Origin: an uncultured Eubacteriales bacterium
GTDB taxonomy: Bacteria; Bacillota; Clostridia; Oscillospirales; Acutalibacteraceae
Assembly (NCBI GenBank): GCA_900316925.1
Contig: ONEU01000217.1
Location: 1 to 25,980 of the forward strand
Direction of reading: 5' to 3'
Length of the DNA stretch: 25,980 nucleotides
The position numbers were made by a program, and so were the translations under genes. This document shows, in pieces, positions 8,397 to 16,129 of this stretch. The notes under the pieces were generated by a model that was given only the letters and a program-made list of their open reading frames with translations, was not told the DNA's origin and ran no database searches. Each line of letters starts with the position of its first letter. Position 1 is the stretch's first letter.

Positions 8397-10067
8397 TTAC
8401 TTCTTCACTTCAAGGATAGCGCCTCTGTTGCCGGAGGTGACCAGGGAAGCATATCTTGCCAGATATCCGGTGGTAATCTTCGGCTCTCTGGGCTTCCAGT
8501 CAGCACGTCTGGCGGCAAGCTCTTCGTCGCTCAGACGGACATTGATGGTGTTGGCGTTGATATCAATGTCGATGATGTCGCCGTCACGGATCAGCGCGAT
8601 GGGACCGCCCACGGCTGCTTCGGGTGATACATGGCCGATGGAGGCGCCTCTGGTGGCACCGGAGAAACGGCCGTCCGTAATCAGCGCAACGGTTCCGCCC
8701 TGTCCTCTGCCCATGATTGCTGAGGTAGGATTGAGCATTTCTCTCATGCCCGGACCGCCCTTAGGTCCTTCATAACGGATCACCACAACGTCGCCGTCGT
8801 TGATCTTACCGCTGTTGATGGCATCCATGGCATCCTCTTCGCAGTCAAACACTCTGGCAGGACCGCTGTGCTGCAGCATCTCGGGTGCCACGGCCGAACG
8901 CTTCACCACGCAGGAATCGGGAGCAAGGTTGCCTCTGAGAACCGCAATGCCGCCGGTGGTGCTGTACGGGTTATCGACTGTACGGATGATATCGGTATTC
9001 TTATTCACGCAGCCGGCAATGTTCTCGGCGATCGTCTTGCCGGTGCAGGTGATAAGGTCGGTTTTCAGCAGACCAAGCTTATTGATCTCGTTCATCACGG
9101 CGTAAATGCCGCCTGCCTCGTTCAGATCCTCCATGTAGGTCCTGCCGGCAGGTGCGAGATGGCAGAGGTTCGGTGTGTGGGAGCTGATCTCGTTTGCGAT
9201 GTCCAGGTTCAGCTCAATGCCGCACTCATGTGCAATTGCGGGCAGGTGCAGCATACTGTTGGTGCTGCAGCCCAGAGCCATGTCCATGGTCAGCGCATTG
9301 CGGAAGGCATCCTCTGTCATAATGTCACGGGGACGGATATTCTTCTCCAGCAGCTCCATGATCTTCATGCCGGCGTGCTTTGCCAGCTGGAGCCTCTCGG
9401 AATACACGGCCGGAATGGTGCCGTTACCCTTGAGCGCCATACCCAGTACCTCGGTCAGGCAGTTCATGGAGTTTGCCGTGTACATACCGGAGCAGGAACC
9501 GCAGGTAGGACATACTTTGTTTTCATACTCGTTCAGTTCCTCGGCGGTGATCTTGCCGGAGTTGTAGGAACCGACAGCTTCAAACATACTGGAAAGACTG
9601 GTCTTGCAGCCGCCCACTCTGCCGGCGAGCATCGGGCCGCCGCTGACAAAGATCGTGGGGATATTCAGTCTGGCTGCTGCCATCAGCAGACCGGGAACGT
9701 TCTTGTCACAGTTCGGCACCATGACCAGAGCATCGAACGCATGAGCCATCGCCATGCACTCGGTTGAATCTGCAATCAGATCACGGGTGACCAGGGAATA
9801 CTTCATGCCCTGATGTCCCATGGCAATACCGTCACAGACAGCAATAGCCGGGAAAACCACCGGTGTACCGCCGGCCATGGCAACGCCCACCTTGACGGCC
9901 TCTACGATCTTATCAATATTCATGTGTCCGGGAACGATCTCGTTAAAGGAACTGACGATACCGATCATCGGCTTTGCGATCTCCTCATCTGTCATACCCA
10001 GTGCACGGAGCAGCGAACGCTGCGGTGCACATTTTACACCCTCGTGAATTGCATCACTTTTCATCAT
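8397..10067 (-). CDS. ilvD: Dihydroxy-acid dehydratase IlvD
   Basis: IlvD dehydrates 2,3-dihydroxy-isovalerate and its methyl homologue to the 2-keto acids in valine, leucine and isoleucine synthesis, using an iron-sulfur cluster. The product is about 556 residues, the normal size. Visible family blocks are PNCDKNVPG (cysteine near 120), CGSCSGMYTANSMNC (cysteine near 192), MALGCSTNS, and the C-terminal GRFSGATRGASIGHVSPEA. The cysteines are the likely cluster ligands. Two adjacent ATG codons at 10067 and 10064 follow AGAAGG; I take the first. A longer frame from a TTG at 10097 has no ribosome binding site. The gene stands alone behind its own promoter; I see no T-box or leader peptide in the roughly 60-base leader. 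Confidence 0.96.
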   Translation of the reverse strand: MMKSDAIHEGVKCAPQRSLLRALGMTDEEIAKPMIGIVSSFNEIVPGHMNIDKIVEAVKVGVAMAGGTPVVFPAIAVCDGIAMGHQGMKYSLVTRDLIADSTECMAMAHAFDALVMVPNCDKNVPGLLMAAARLNIPTIFVSGGPMLAGRVGGCKTSLSSMFEAVGSYNSGKITAEELNEYENKVCPTCGSCSGMYTANSMNCLTEVLGMALKGNGTIPAVYSERLQLAKHAGMKIMELLEKNIRPRDIMTEDAFRNALTMDMALGCSTNSMLHLPAIAHECGIELNLDIANEISSHTPNLCHLAPAGRTYMEDLNEAGGIYAVMNEINKLGLLKTDLITCTGKTIAENIAGCVNKNTDIIRTVDNPYSTTGGIAVLRGNLAPDSCVVKRSAVAPEMLQHSGPARVFDCEEDAMDAINSGKINDGDVVVIRYEGPKGGPGMREMLNPTSAIMGRGQGGTVALITDGRFSGATRGASIGHVSPEAAVGGPIALIRDGDIIDIDINANTINVRLSDEELAARRADWKPREPKITTGYLARYASLVTSGNRGAILEVKK

Positions 10068-10133
10068 TGATTTCCTTCTTTCAAAAAAATTGTCCAACCA
10101 TCGTTGTGTCGGAACTCTTCAGGCAATAATAAT

Positions 10134-10162
10134 ATTATAAGATTTCAAGCCCTCAATGTCAA
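10134..10162 (-). promoter_or_regulatory. Consensus sigma-A promoter for ilvD
   Basis: On the minus strand TTGACA (10157-10162) and TATAAT (10134-10139) are separated by 17 bases, a perfect match. The start site would be near 10127, giving a leader of about 60 bases. Confidence 0.9.
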
Positions 10163-10287
10163 TGTTTTTGTCGAGGAAAAAGGCGAATCGGGGCAAAATC
10201 TGACAGCAGAAAGTCAAAAAGCCGTGCCATAACGGAATATGACAAAGAATGGCCGCAGAAAGCCGTCTTTTCCGTAAAAAATTGCAT

Positions 10288-10317
10288 TTGACGGGGGATT
10301 GCATTTCATTGTATAAT
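10288..10317 (+). promoter_or_regulatory. Promoter for ftsEX-pcsB operon
   Basis: TTGACG (10288-10293) and TATAAT (10312-10317) are separated by 18 bases. The transcript would start near 10324, about 85 bases before ftsE. Confidence 0.82.
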
Positions 10318-10407
10318 GATAGGAACGGACAAATCATCATAATTGAAGATCAAAGCAGAAATGATCTTGCTGCATCCCTACCGATGCAGTCAGAAAGGTG
10401 AGATAAC

Positions 10408-11142
10408 ATGATTCATCTGGAAAATGTTTCAAAGGTGTACCCCAACGGTACGGAAGCATTGAAAAAGCTCTCCCTTGATATCCGTCCGGGAGAATTTGTC
10501 TTTGTCGTGGGACCGTCAGGCGCAGGAAAAAGCACCTTCCTCAAGCTCCTGATCCGGGAAGAAAAAGCCAGCTTCGGCAAGCTGGTGGTCAACGGGCAGG
10601 ATCTGATGAAGATGCGCAAGCGCAAGGTACCTTATCTGAGAAGGACCATGGGCATTGTGTTCCAGGATTTCCGTCTGATTGATAAAATGACCATCTACGA
10701 CAATGTGGCCTTTGCCATGAGGGTGATCGGCACCCCTGAAAAAGCCGTCAAAAAACGGGTAAAATACGTTCTGAAGCTGGTGGGACTGGAGGGCACCGAA
10801 AAACGCCGTCCGAATGAGCTTTCCGGCGGTGAACAGCAGCGTGTAAGCCTGGCAAGAGCCTTAGTCAATAATCCCGAGCTCCTGATCGCCGACGAGCCTA
10901 CCGGCAATATCGACCCTGAACGCTCCCATGAGATTATGAAAATGCTGGTGGAGATCAACAAACGAGGCACCACCGTCATTATCGTGACCCACGAGCATGA
11001 TCTTGTCAAGGAATTCGGCGGCCGTGTGATCCGCATTGCAGACGGCGAGATCACCCACGACGCCTTCCTCCCCTCCGAATACCATCCCGACACTCCCAAG
11101 GGGACGGATGATGAGGATGAAACAAAGGAGGAAACTGTATGA
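10408..11142 (+). CDS. ftsE: Cell-division ATP-binding protein FtsE
   Basis: FtsE is the ATPase of the FtsEX complex, which works as a mechanical switch for peptidoglycan hydrolases at the septum rather than as a transporter. The 244-residue protein has Walker A GPSGAGKST at 35-43, Q-loop VFQDFRL near 84-90, signature LSGGEQ at 138-143, and Walker B LLIADE at 158-163 followed by TGNIDP, a hallmark of FtsE/LolD-type ATPases. The C-terminal tail beyond residue 225 is acidic. GAAAGGTGAG precedes the ATG. The stop overlaps the ftsX start by four bases (ATGA), so the two are translationally coupled. Confidence 0.96.
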   Translation: MIHLENVSKVYPNGTEALKKLSLDIRPGEFVFVVGPSGAGKSTFLKLLIREEKASFGKLVVNGQDLMKMRKRKVPYLRRTMGIVFQDFRLIDKMTIYDNVAFAMRVIGTPEKAVKKRVKYVLKLVGLEGTEKRRPNELSGGEQQRVSLARALVNNPELLIADEPTGNIDPERSHEIMKMLVEINKRGTTVIIVTHEHDLVKEFGGRVIRIADGEITHDAFLPSEYHPDTPKGTDDEDETKEETV

Positions 11143-12053
11143 AGCTGTCAAGTATCGGCTACCTCTTCAAAGAGGGCGTCAAAAATATCTGGAACAACCG
11201 CATGATGTCGCTGGCATCGGTAATCGTGCTGGTGTCATGTCTGGTAATCACGGGAGCCGCTGCCCTGATCTCTGTCAATATGAGTACCCTCATCTCCAAG
11301 GTGGGCGACGATAATCAGATCACCGTCTATCTGAAACGTGATCTTTCCGATCTCGATTCCGTCAAGCTCGGCTCTTCGTTCAGCAGGATCAAGAACATCG
11401 ACAGCTACCGCTTCCATTCCAGGAACGATGTGCTGAAAGAATATCAGAAAACCCTTGGCGACAATATCTATGAAAGTATGCAGGGCAAGGGAAATCCCTT
11501 CGGCAACGAATATAAGCTGCGTCTCAAGGATCTTTCGGCGTACAATGACACCGTGGAGGCCATTATCAAGATCGAAGGGGTGGAAAAGGTCAGCGACCGC
11601 AGCGATATCGCCGGCAAGCTCACCAAGCTCAATTATTTTGTGACGCTGGTAGGCTCATGGGTCGTACTGATTTTAGCTATCGTTACCCTCTTCATCATCT
11701 CCAATACCATCAAGATGACCATGTATTCCAGAAGGTTCGAGATCAGCATTATGAAATCCGTCGGCGCGACCAATGCTTTTGTGCGCATCCCCTTCATCAT
11801 TGAAGCAATGCTCATCGGCCTGCTGTCAGGTCTGCTGGCATCCGGCGCTATTCTGGCTATGTACAACCCCATCCGGAGTGCCGCTTCCGGTATTATCGGC
11901 ATGATCTCCGGTTCGACCCTGACACTGGAGGAAATCTGGCTGCCTACCCTGCTCATTATGTCCGGTATCGGCGTGCTGATCGGTCTTGTCGGCAGCTTTA
12001 TCTCCATCTCTCGCTATCTCAACAAGGAAGGAGGTTCTATCCTTGGCAAATAA
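11139..12053 (+). CDS. ftsX: Cell-division membrane protein FtsX
   Basis: FtsX is the membrane half of FtsEX. It relays FtsE ATP hydrolysis to an outside hydrolase or activator. The 304-residue protein shows the standard layout: cytoplasmic N-terminus (KEGVKNIWNNRMMSLAS), membrane span 1 at about 24-46, a large outer domain (about 47-165), then spans at about 166-190, 216-242 and 270-292. The cytoplasmic MYSRRFEISIMKSVGAT segment after the second span is highly typical. AAGGAGG inside the end of ftsE serves as its ribosome binding site. Its 3' end overlaps the start of the next gene, whose product is the likely partner of the outer loop. Confidence 0.95.
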   Translation: MKLSSIGYLFKEGVKNIWNNRMMSLASVIVLVSCLVITGAAALISVNMSTLISKVGDDNQITVYLKRDLSDLDSVKLGSSFSRIKNIDSYRFHSRNDVLKEYQKTLGDNIYESMQGKGNPFGNEYKLRLKDLSAYNDTVEAIIKIEGVEKVSDRSDIAGKLTKLNYFVTLVGSWVVLILAIVTLFIISNTIKMTMYSRRFEISIMKSVGATNAFVRIPFIIEAMLIGLLSGLLASGAILAMYNPIRSAASGIIGMISGSTLTLEEIWLPTLLIMSGIGVLIGLVGSFISISRYLNKEGGSILGK

Positions 12054-13371
12054 ACGAATCAGATTCCTGTCTGCCCTGCTGACCGCTGCGGTGATCGTCT
12101 CCTGCTGCACCCTCCACGGCAGCGCAGAACCGGAGGAATCCGAAAGTGAACCGCAAACCACGGAGCAGTCACAGGACAGCTCAGAGCCCCAGGAGGAATC
12201 GGAACAGACTTCCTCTGACCTGACGAATTTTGATGAATCCGAAAACGAACGGCAGCGCTCCGATCTGAAAAAGGAAAATTCCGAGATGCAGGAGGAACTG
12301 AAACAGACAAAGAAGGATATCAAGGATAAGGAAAAGTACAGCAAGGAACTGCAGACGCAGATCGCTGACCTGAGCGGTAAGATCAGGAAAAGCAACAGCA
12401 CGATCCAGAACCTCAATGCAGAGATCAAAGAAAAACAGGCAAGGATCGACTCCCTGCTTGCCGAAATTGATGATATCCTCGAAATGCTCCGTCAGCGGCT
12501 GCGGACAGTCCACATGGCGGGAGATACCTCTTCCCTGGAGATTATTCTCGGCGCCAGGAGCTTCTCGGATTTCATTGATAAATCCGAGATGATAAAAAGT
12601 ATGTCGGAATACGACCAGAGCCTGATCGATTCCATCCAGGGAGAGATGGATGTCATTGCGGCGGAACAGCGCTCCCTCCGTGAGAAAAAGAACCAGGTAG
12701 AGAGTGAGAAGCGTTCCCTGGAGGCCAATAAGAAAAAACTCGACCAGCTCTCCGAAGAGAATACAAGGATCATCGAAGAACTGAAAAAGACACAGGCCGA
12801 CCTGCAGGCCGGCATCAAGAATAACCAGGAGATGCAAAAACAGCTGGAGGATGCATTGGCAGCCTATAACAAGGAAAAAGCCGCCGAAGCAAAACGGCAG
12901 CGTCTGCGTGAGCAGTCCCAGAATCCCGAGATCGTTGTTCCGCAGAACGGTGATTCCTTCGTCTGGCCTTGCCCGGGCTTCACCTATCTGACCTCCACCT
13001 TTGATGAATGGCGCGGCGTCAATAATCACGGTGCGCTGGATATCGCCGAGGGCGGCATTTACGGTGCCAAGGTGGTTGCCTGCTATGACGGTTATGTGTT
13101 CTCCTGCAACGATACCTGTGACCATGACTACGGCAAGTTTTCCAGCTGCGGCTGCGGCGGCGGTTACGGCAATTACGTAATGATCGACCACGGCAACGGC
13201 AAGATCTCCATCTACGGCCACCTGTCAGGCGTGACAGTCACTGCCGGACAGACGGTTTCAGCCGGTCAGCTGATCGGTTATGTGGGTTCTACCGGCTATT
13301 CGACCGGCCCCCATCTGCATTTTGAGACACGCTACAACGGTGTGCGCTATGACCCGTTAACAGAATACTGA
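12043..13371 (+). CDS. PcsB/EnvC-like secreted coiled-coil M23 (LytM) peptidoglycan hydrolase
   Basis: This is probably the hydrolase or activator governed by FtsEX. A TTG at 12043 is the best start: GGAAGGAGG lies eight bases upstream, and it gives a basic N-terminus and hydrophobic signal (ALLTAAVIVS) with cleavage near residue 28. The 442-residue protein then has an acidic Ser/Glu stretch, a long coiled coil (about 65-300), and a C-terminal M23 domain. Zinc ligands are present: H329 and D333 in HGALD, and HLH at 424-426, so the domain should be active, unlike degenerate EnvC. Four cysteines (355, 359, 369, 371) form an insert in the M23 domain. The start overlaps ftsX by 11 bases. The known FtsX-PcsB pairing supports the role. 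Confidence 0.92.
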   Translation: MANKRIRFLSALLTAAVIVSCCTLHGSAEPEESESEPQTTEQSQDSSEPQEESEQTSSDLTNFDESENERQRSDLKKENSEMQEELKQTKKDIKDKEKYSKELQTQIADLSGKIRKSNSTIQNLNAEIKEKQARIDSLLAEIDDILEMLRQRLRTVHMAGDTSSLEIILGARSFSDFIDKSEMIKSMSEYDQSLIDSIQGEMDVIAAEQRSLREKKNQVESEKRSLEANKKKLDQLSEENTRIIEELKKTQADLQAGIKNNQEMQKQLEDALAAYNKEKAAEAKRQRLREQSQNPEIVVPQNGDSFVWPCPGFTYLTSTFDEWRGVNNHGALDIAEGGIYGAKVVACYDGYVFSCNDTCDHDYGKFSSCGCGGGYGNYVMIDHGNGKISIYGHLSGVTVTAGQTVSAGQLIGYVGSTGYSTGPHLHFETRYNGVRYDPLTEY

Positions 13372-13373
13372 GT

Positions 13374-13413
13374 AAAAAAACAGACGTATCCGTGAAGGAA
13401 TACGTCTGTTTTT
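13374..13413. terminator. Bidirectional terminator between convergent operons
   Basis: CAGACGTAT (13381-13389) pairs with ATACGTCTG (13400-13408), extended by a bulged CC/GG. Seven A's precede the stem and five T's follow it, so it can terminate the ftsEX operon on the plus strand and the DUF368 operon on the minus strand. Confidence 0.9.
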
Positions 13414-13437
13414 CATTGTACCTCCAGGTCAGATGAG

Positions 13438-14376
13438 TCACGCCTTTTTGGGGACTTCTGTTTCTTTCCCGGCACCATTCTTTTTGCGGAGCTTTGCTTT
13501 CAGCTTCTCGCTGCCGAAAGCCCATGCAATCAATACACCCACCAGACCAACTGCTGCGGAAATGGTGATGTTGAGGGGGCTGAGCACAAATGTCTCGCTG
13601 CTCTGTGCCTGGAACTTCAGGTAGATCACCAGCGGTGAGCCGAGCATCAGTCCGATGATGGCAAAGAACGTCTGTTGGGGGAGCTTTTTGATACAGAGAT
13701 CAACCAGCTTGGCGCCAAAAACGATGCCGAGAATCACACCGATTCCTACCGGCAGCAGCAGCATAAAACTGGTCATAAAATGATGGAAGATATCCGAAAT
13801 AGCGCCCAGCACGGTAGCATACAGCCCCAGGATCATCAGAATCATGGAACCGCTCACCCCCGGAATAATCATGCACATAGCGGCAAAAGCAGAGCCTACC
13901 AGGAGATAGCACCAGTTGAAGATATCCAGGGTCAGTTCGATGGAAGCCTTGTCCTTTCCTTCTGTGCTGACAAATGCCAGTGCAGTCATAATGCCCAGGA
14001 ATACCACCAGCGGGATGACGGAAACGGGCTTGAACTTTGTTTCCAGCGCCTTGCGGAACACCAGCGGGAGACTGCCGAGGATCAGGCCGATGAAGAAAAA
14101 GCAGGTAGGCAGCGGACATACACCGATCAGGTATTTAATCAGCTTGGAAAATGCGAACACGCCGATCACCGCCCCCAGGAGAATGGGAATCAGGAAGGCA
14201 ATGCTCTTTTTGAAATGCTTCCGCAGACCGGTGAAGGAATCAATGAGCTTATCATAGATATTGAGCATTACCGCCATGGTGCCGCCGCTCACACCCGGAA
14301 TGATGTTTGCCACACCGATGATACAGCCGTAGATCATATTGACCAGAAAGCCGATGTACTTTTTTAGTGATTTCAT
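13438..14376 (-). CDS. DUF368 family membrane protein, PopT-like undecaprenyl-phosphate translocase
   Basis: DUF368 proteins (PopT) were recently shown to recycle undecaprenyl phosphate, the lipid carrier for cell-wall building blocks, across the membrane. The 312-residue protein has many hydrophobic segments and two copies of the conserved loop motif, IIPGVSGG at 25-32 and IIPGVSGS at 170-177, consistent with an internally duplicated fold. I start it at the ATG at 14376 (MKSLKKYIG), preceded by AAGGAGTG; the frame extends 18 codons further but overlaps the upstream gene and lacks a ribosome binding site. It begins ten bases after the DUF6472 stop, so the two form an operon. Assignment is to the family; the substrate is from published work on other members. 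Confidence 0.9.
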   Translation of the reverse strand: MKSLKKYIGFLVNMIYGCIIGVANIIPGVSGGTMAVMLNIYDKLIDSFTGLRKHFKKSIAFLIPILLGAVIGVFAFSKLIKYLIGVCPLPTCFFFIGLILGSLPLVFRKALETKFKPVSVIPLVVFLGIMTALAFVSTEGKDKASIELTLDIFNWCYLLVGSAFAAMCMIIPGVSGSMILMILGLYATVLGAISDIFHHFMTSFMLLLPVGIGVILGIVFGAKLVDLCIKKLPQQTFFAIIGLMLGSPLVIYLKFQAQSSETFVLSPLNITISAAVGLVGVLIAWAFGSEKLKAKLRKKNGAGKETEVPKKA

Positions 14377-14386
14377 AGCGCACTCC

Positions 14387-14572
14387 TTAATTTTGTTTTC
14401 TGACGATCTTGTATTCATCGTCATGCTCATAAAAGGGACAGGATGTCATGGTGCCGGTCAGAAACTTCGCAAACTCGTCCTCATCCAGATCCACCAGACA
14501 TTCGTAGCATTCGTAATACTCGTTATAGACATAGTGGCTGCAGGACTCGCAGCCGGGATTATCTGCCATCAT
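14387..14572 (-). CDS. Small cysteine-rich protein, DUF6472-like
   Basis: The 61-residue acidic protein contains five cysteines: CESC at residues 8-11, C22, C25 in the YECYEC segment, and C45 in TSCPFYE. It is also rich in Tyr, Asp and Glu and ends in VRKQN. This matches my memory of the DUF6472 family found in Clostridia, which has no known function; the cysteine spacing suggests zinc binding. The start follows a GGGGGGAG site; a second ATG is one codon later. It is the first gene of an operon with the DUF368 gene, behind the promoter at 14599-14627. That association may hint at a role linked to the envelope, but nothing in the sequence proves it. Confidence 0.8.
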   Translation of the reverse strand: MMADNPGCESCSHYVYNEYYECYECLVDLDEDEFAKFLTGTMTSCPFYEHDDEYKIVRKQN

Positions 14573-14598
14573 ACTCCCCCCTTTTTTGACTATTTACC

Positions 14599-14627
14599 AT
14601 AGTAACATACTTATCGGAAAAATTCAA
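14599..14627 (-). promoter_or_regulatory. Promoter for DUF6472-DUF368 operon
   Basis: On the minus strand TTGAAT (14622-14627) and TACTAT (14599-14604) are separated by 17 bases, about 27 bases upstream of the first gene. Confidence 0.7.
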
Positions 14628-14730
14628 TCAGAATCGGCAGTTATTTTGGCGAAAGATCCTCCGGCAGGGGTTCCGGCTGAAGGTAAAAATATACAAACTG
14701 TATTTTTTTTGATTTTTTTTCAAAAAACAC

Positions 14731-14759
14731 TTGCATTTTTTTGAAAATAATGCTAAGAT
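14731..14759 (+). promoter_or_regulatory. Promoter for rpsT
   Basis: TTGCAT (14731-14736) and TAAGAT (14754-14759) are separated by 17 bases, in an A/T-rich region with T tracts upstream that may act as an UP-like element. The leader before rpsT is about 30 bases. Confidence 0.72.
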
Positions 14760-14795
14760 AAGCTGTACTCAAGTGGAGGAAAGGGAGGTGTCAAT

Positions 14796-15056
14796 ATGCC
14801 TAACATTAAATCAGCAAAAAAGCGTGTAAAGGTTGCTGCTGCAAAAACAGCCGCTAACAAAATCGTAAAGAGCACACTGAAAACAAGCTTGAAGAAAGCT
14901 AATGCTGCTATCGAAACAAATGCTGCTGATAAGGAGCAGAGCGTTCGCGTGGCTATTAAAAAGATTGATCAGGCTGCTGCTAAGGGTATTCTCAAGAAGA
15001 ATACGGCTTCCAGAAAGAAGTCTTCTTTGGCTCGTAAGCTGAATGCTTCTGCCTGA
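14796..15056 (+). CDS. rpsT: 30S ribosomal protein S20
   Basis: S20 binds 16S rRNA in the body of the small subunit. The 86-residue, lysine- and alanine-rich protein begins MPNIKSAKKRVKVAAAK and ends KNTASRKKSSLARKLNA, both characteristic of the family. GGGAGGTG provides a strong ribosome binding site. Codon use is visibly more biased (GCT, AAG, AAA) than in neighbours, as expected for a highly expressed ribosomal gene. It is a single-gene unit between its own promoter and the terminator at 15104-15129. Confidence 0.98.
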   Translation: MPNIKSAKKRVKVAAAKTAANKIVKSTLKTSLKKANAAIETNAADKEQSVRVAIKKIDQAAAKGILKKNTASRKKSSLARKLNASA

Positions 15057-15103
15057 TGAGCAGAAAATATGACAGGTGCACAGCTCGTGTACAGAATTGT
15101 CAA

Positions 15104-15129
15104 AGCAGAACCGGTGTTCTGCTTTTTTT
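15104..15129 (+). terminator. Rho-independent terminator after rpsT
   Basis: AGCAGAAC and GTTCTGCT form a perfect 8-bp stem with a four-base loop (CGGT), followed by T's. It lies 48 bases past the rpsT stop. Confidence 0.93.
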
Positions 15130-15170
15130 CTGCCCTTTTTTCAGATTATACAAAAAATCCGCTGTTAGCC

Positions 15171-15199
15171 TTGACTTTTTTTTGGAAACAGTATATAAT
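15171..15199 (+). promoter_or_regulatory. Promoter for the 49-residue membrane protein gene
   Basis: TTGACT (15171-15176) and TATAAT (15194-15199) are separated by 17 bases, ending 37 bases before the start codon of the small gene at 15237. Confidence 0.88.
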
Positions 15200-15236
15200 G
15201 ATACAAAAGCAATTTCTATTGAAGGAGGTTTTCTGA

Positions 15237-15386
15237 ATGAATAAGAAAGTATTTACCATATTGATTTCCGTGATCGGCGCGGTTGCTGCCCTGACGGCTG
15301 CTTTTACTGCTTTTCTGATCATTAAAGAAAAACAAAAGAGAGACGAAGAAGAGCTTGAGCACTATCTTGACAGCTCGATTCTGTGA
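15237..15386 (+). CDS. Small single-span membrane protein (49 residues), unknown function
   Basis: A 49-residue frame starts with ATG at 15237, preceded by a near-perfect GAAGGAGG and a strong promoter, and followed by a terminator, so it looks like a real independent gene. The product has a short basic start (MNKKVF), one hydrophobic span of about residues 5-29 rich in Ala, Ile and Thr, then a charged cytoplasmic-type tail (KEKQKRDEEELEHYLDSSIL). The positive-inside rule is ambiguous because both ends are charged. I cannot assign a function; small membrane proteins of this type often modulate a larger membrane partner. No partner is adjacent. Confidence 0.8.
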   Translation: MNKKVFTILISVIGAVAALTAAFTAFLIIKEKQKRDEEELEHYLDSSIL

Positions 15387-15443
15387 TCGTATGACGGAAC
15401 GGCCGGCGGCGCGAGCTGCCGAAGCAGGGAAACCGGATCATGG

Positions 15444-15474
15444 CGGTGAAGTCTGACAGGTCTTCACCGTTTTT
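15444..15474 (+). terminator. Rho-independent terminator after the small membrane protein gene
   Basis: CGGTGAAG (15444-15451) and CTTCACCG (15462-15469) form an 8-bp stem with a ten-base loop, followed by five T's. Confidence 0.85.
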
Positions 15475-15528
15475 CGTTTCTGTCAGTCTTCCCCGCTGTC
15501 GAACAACACCGTGAAAGGAGTGCCGAAC

Positions 15529-16080
15529 ATGGAGCACAGGGGTACACACCGCATTGAAACCGAGCGGCTCCTGCTCAGAAAATATAAGGTCACAGATGCC
15601 GAGGATATGTTTCTCAACTGGGCTTCGAGTACCGCTGTGACACGCTTTCTGACATGGGAGCCCTATACCAGAACCGCAGACGTGAGAGCCTATATCAAAA
15701 GCCGGATCGATGCCTATCAGGATAAGACCTGCTATGACTGGGTGATCGAATGGAAGGAGAACCACCAGGCGATCGGAAGTATCAGCGTGGTAAATCTGTG
15801 GGATGACGGTCAGACGGCCGAGATCGGCTATTGTCTCGGAGAAGCCTACTGGCACAAAGGAATTATGACGGAAGCGCTAAAGGCTGTGATCCGCTACCTG
15901 TTTGTAGATGTTGGTGTCAATCGTATCCAAGCCTTACACGATGTCAGGAATGTCTGTTCCGGGAAGGTCATGGAAAAAAGCGGTCTGAAATATGAGAGCA
16001 CCATACAGAAGCCCTCACCGAAAGGCCCGGATATGGTGAATGTCGATGTACGCGCGATGCTGAAAAAGGATTATGAATAA
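15529..16080 (+). CDS. GNAT family N-acetyltransferase, RimJ/RimL-like
   Basis: The 183-residue protein matches the Acetyltransf_3 branch of the GNAT superfamily, which transfers acetyl from acetyl-CoA to an amine. Family features are the N-terminal IETERLLLRKYKVTDAEDMF, the central strand AIGSISVVN, the EIGYCLGEAYWHKGIMTEAL block that carries the pyrophosphate-binding loop, and the C-terminal VMEKSGLKYE. The ATG at 15529 follows AAAGGAGTG; a GTG six codons upstream overlaps that site and is unlikely. Substrate is unknown: RimJ/L relatives acetylate ribosomal proteins, but many homologues act on small molecules. It has no obvious promoter directly upstream and ends at a strong terminator. Confidence 0.88.
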   Translation: MEHRGTHRIETERLLLRKYKVTDAEDMFLNWASSTAVTRFLTWEPYTRTADVRAYIKSRIDAYQDKTCYDWVIEWKENHQAIGSISVVNLWDDGQTAEIGYCLGEAYWHKGIMTEALKAVIRYLFVDVGVNRIQALHDVRNVCSGKVMEKSGLKYESTIQKPSPKGPDMVNVDVRAMLKKDYE

Positions 16081-16084
16081 ACTG

Positions 16085-16119
16085 AACCTCCGTATACGGT
16101 TTGTATACGGAGGTTTTTT
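16085..16119 (+). terminator. Strong rho-independent terminator after the GNAT gene
   Basis: AACCTCCGTATAC (16085-16097) pairs perfectly with GTATACGGAGGTT (16103-16115) around a five-base loop, followed by T's. It lies five bases after the stop codon, between the GNAT gene and the convergent asnB remnant. Confidence 0.94.
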
Positions 16120-16129
16120 GACGCACAAT

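Larger units (their letters stand above)
10068..10407. other. Divergent intergenic region between ilvD and ftsE
   Basis: This 340-base gap holds one promoter for each flanking gene, pointing outward, and two small hairpins in the ftsE leader. The central part (about 10163-10285) has no convincing ORF, repeat or RNA motif that I can see. Confidence 0.8.

Noticed and set aside
8868..9767. Plus-strand open frame (299 codons) opposite ilvD
   Set aside because: It is a mirror frame of ilvD codons with Cys/His/Gln excess and no translation signals.
10068..10133. Possible T-box or attenuator for ilvD
   Set aside because: The leader is only about 60 bases and has neither the T-box sequence nor a leader peptide rich in branched-chain codons.
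12181..13221. Minus-strand open frame (346 codons) opposite the M23 hydrolase gene
   Set aside because: Its Leu-rich composition comes from reading the coiled-coil codons backwards; no start signals are present.
15056..15244. Plus-strand open frame (62 codons) after rpsT
   Set aside because: It crosses the rpsT terminator and the next promoter and lacks a ribosome binding site.
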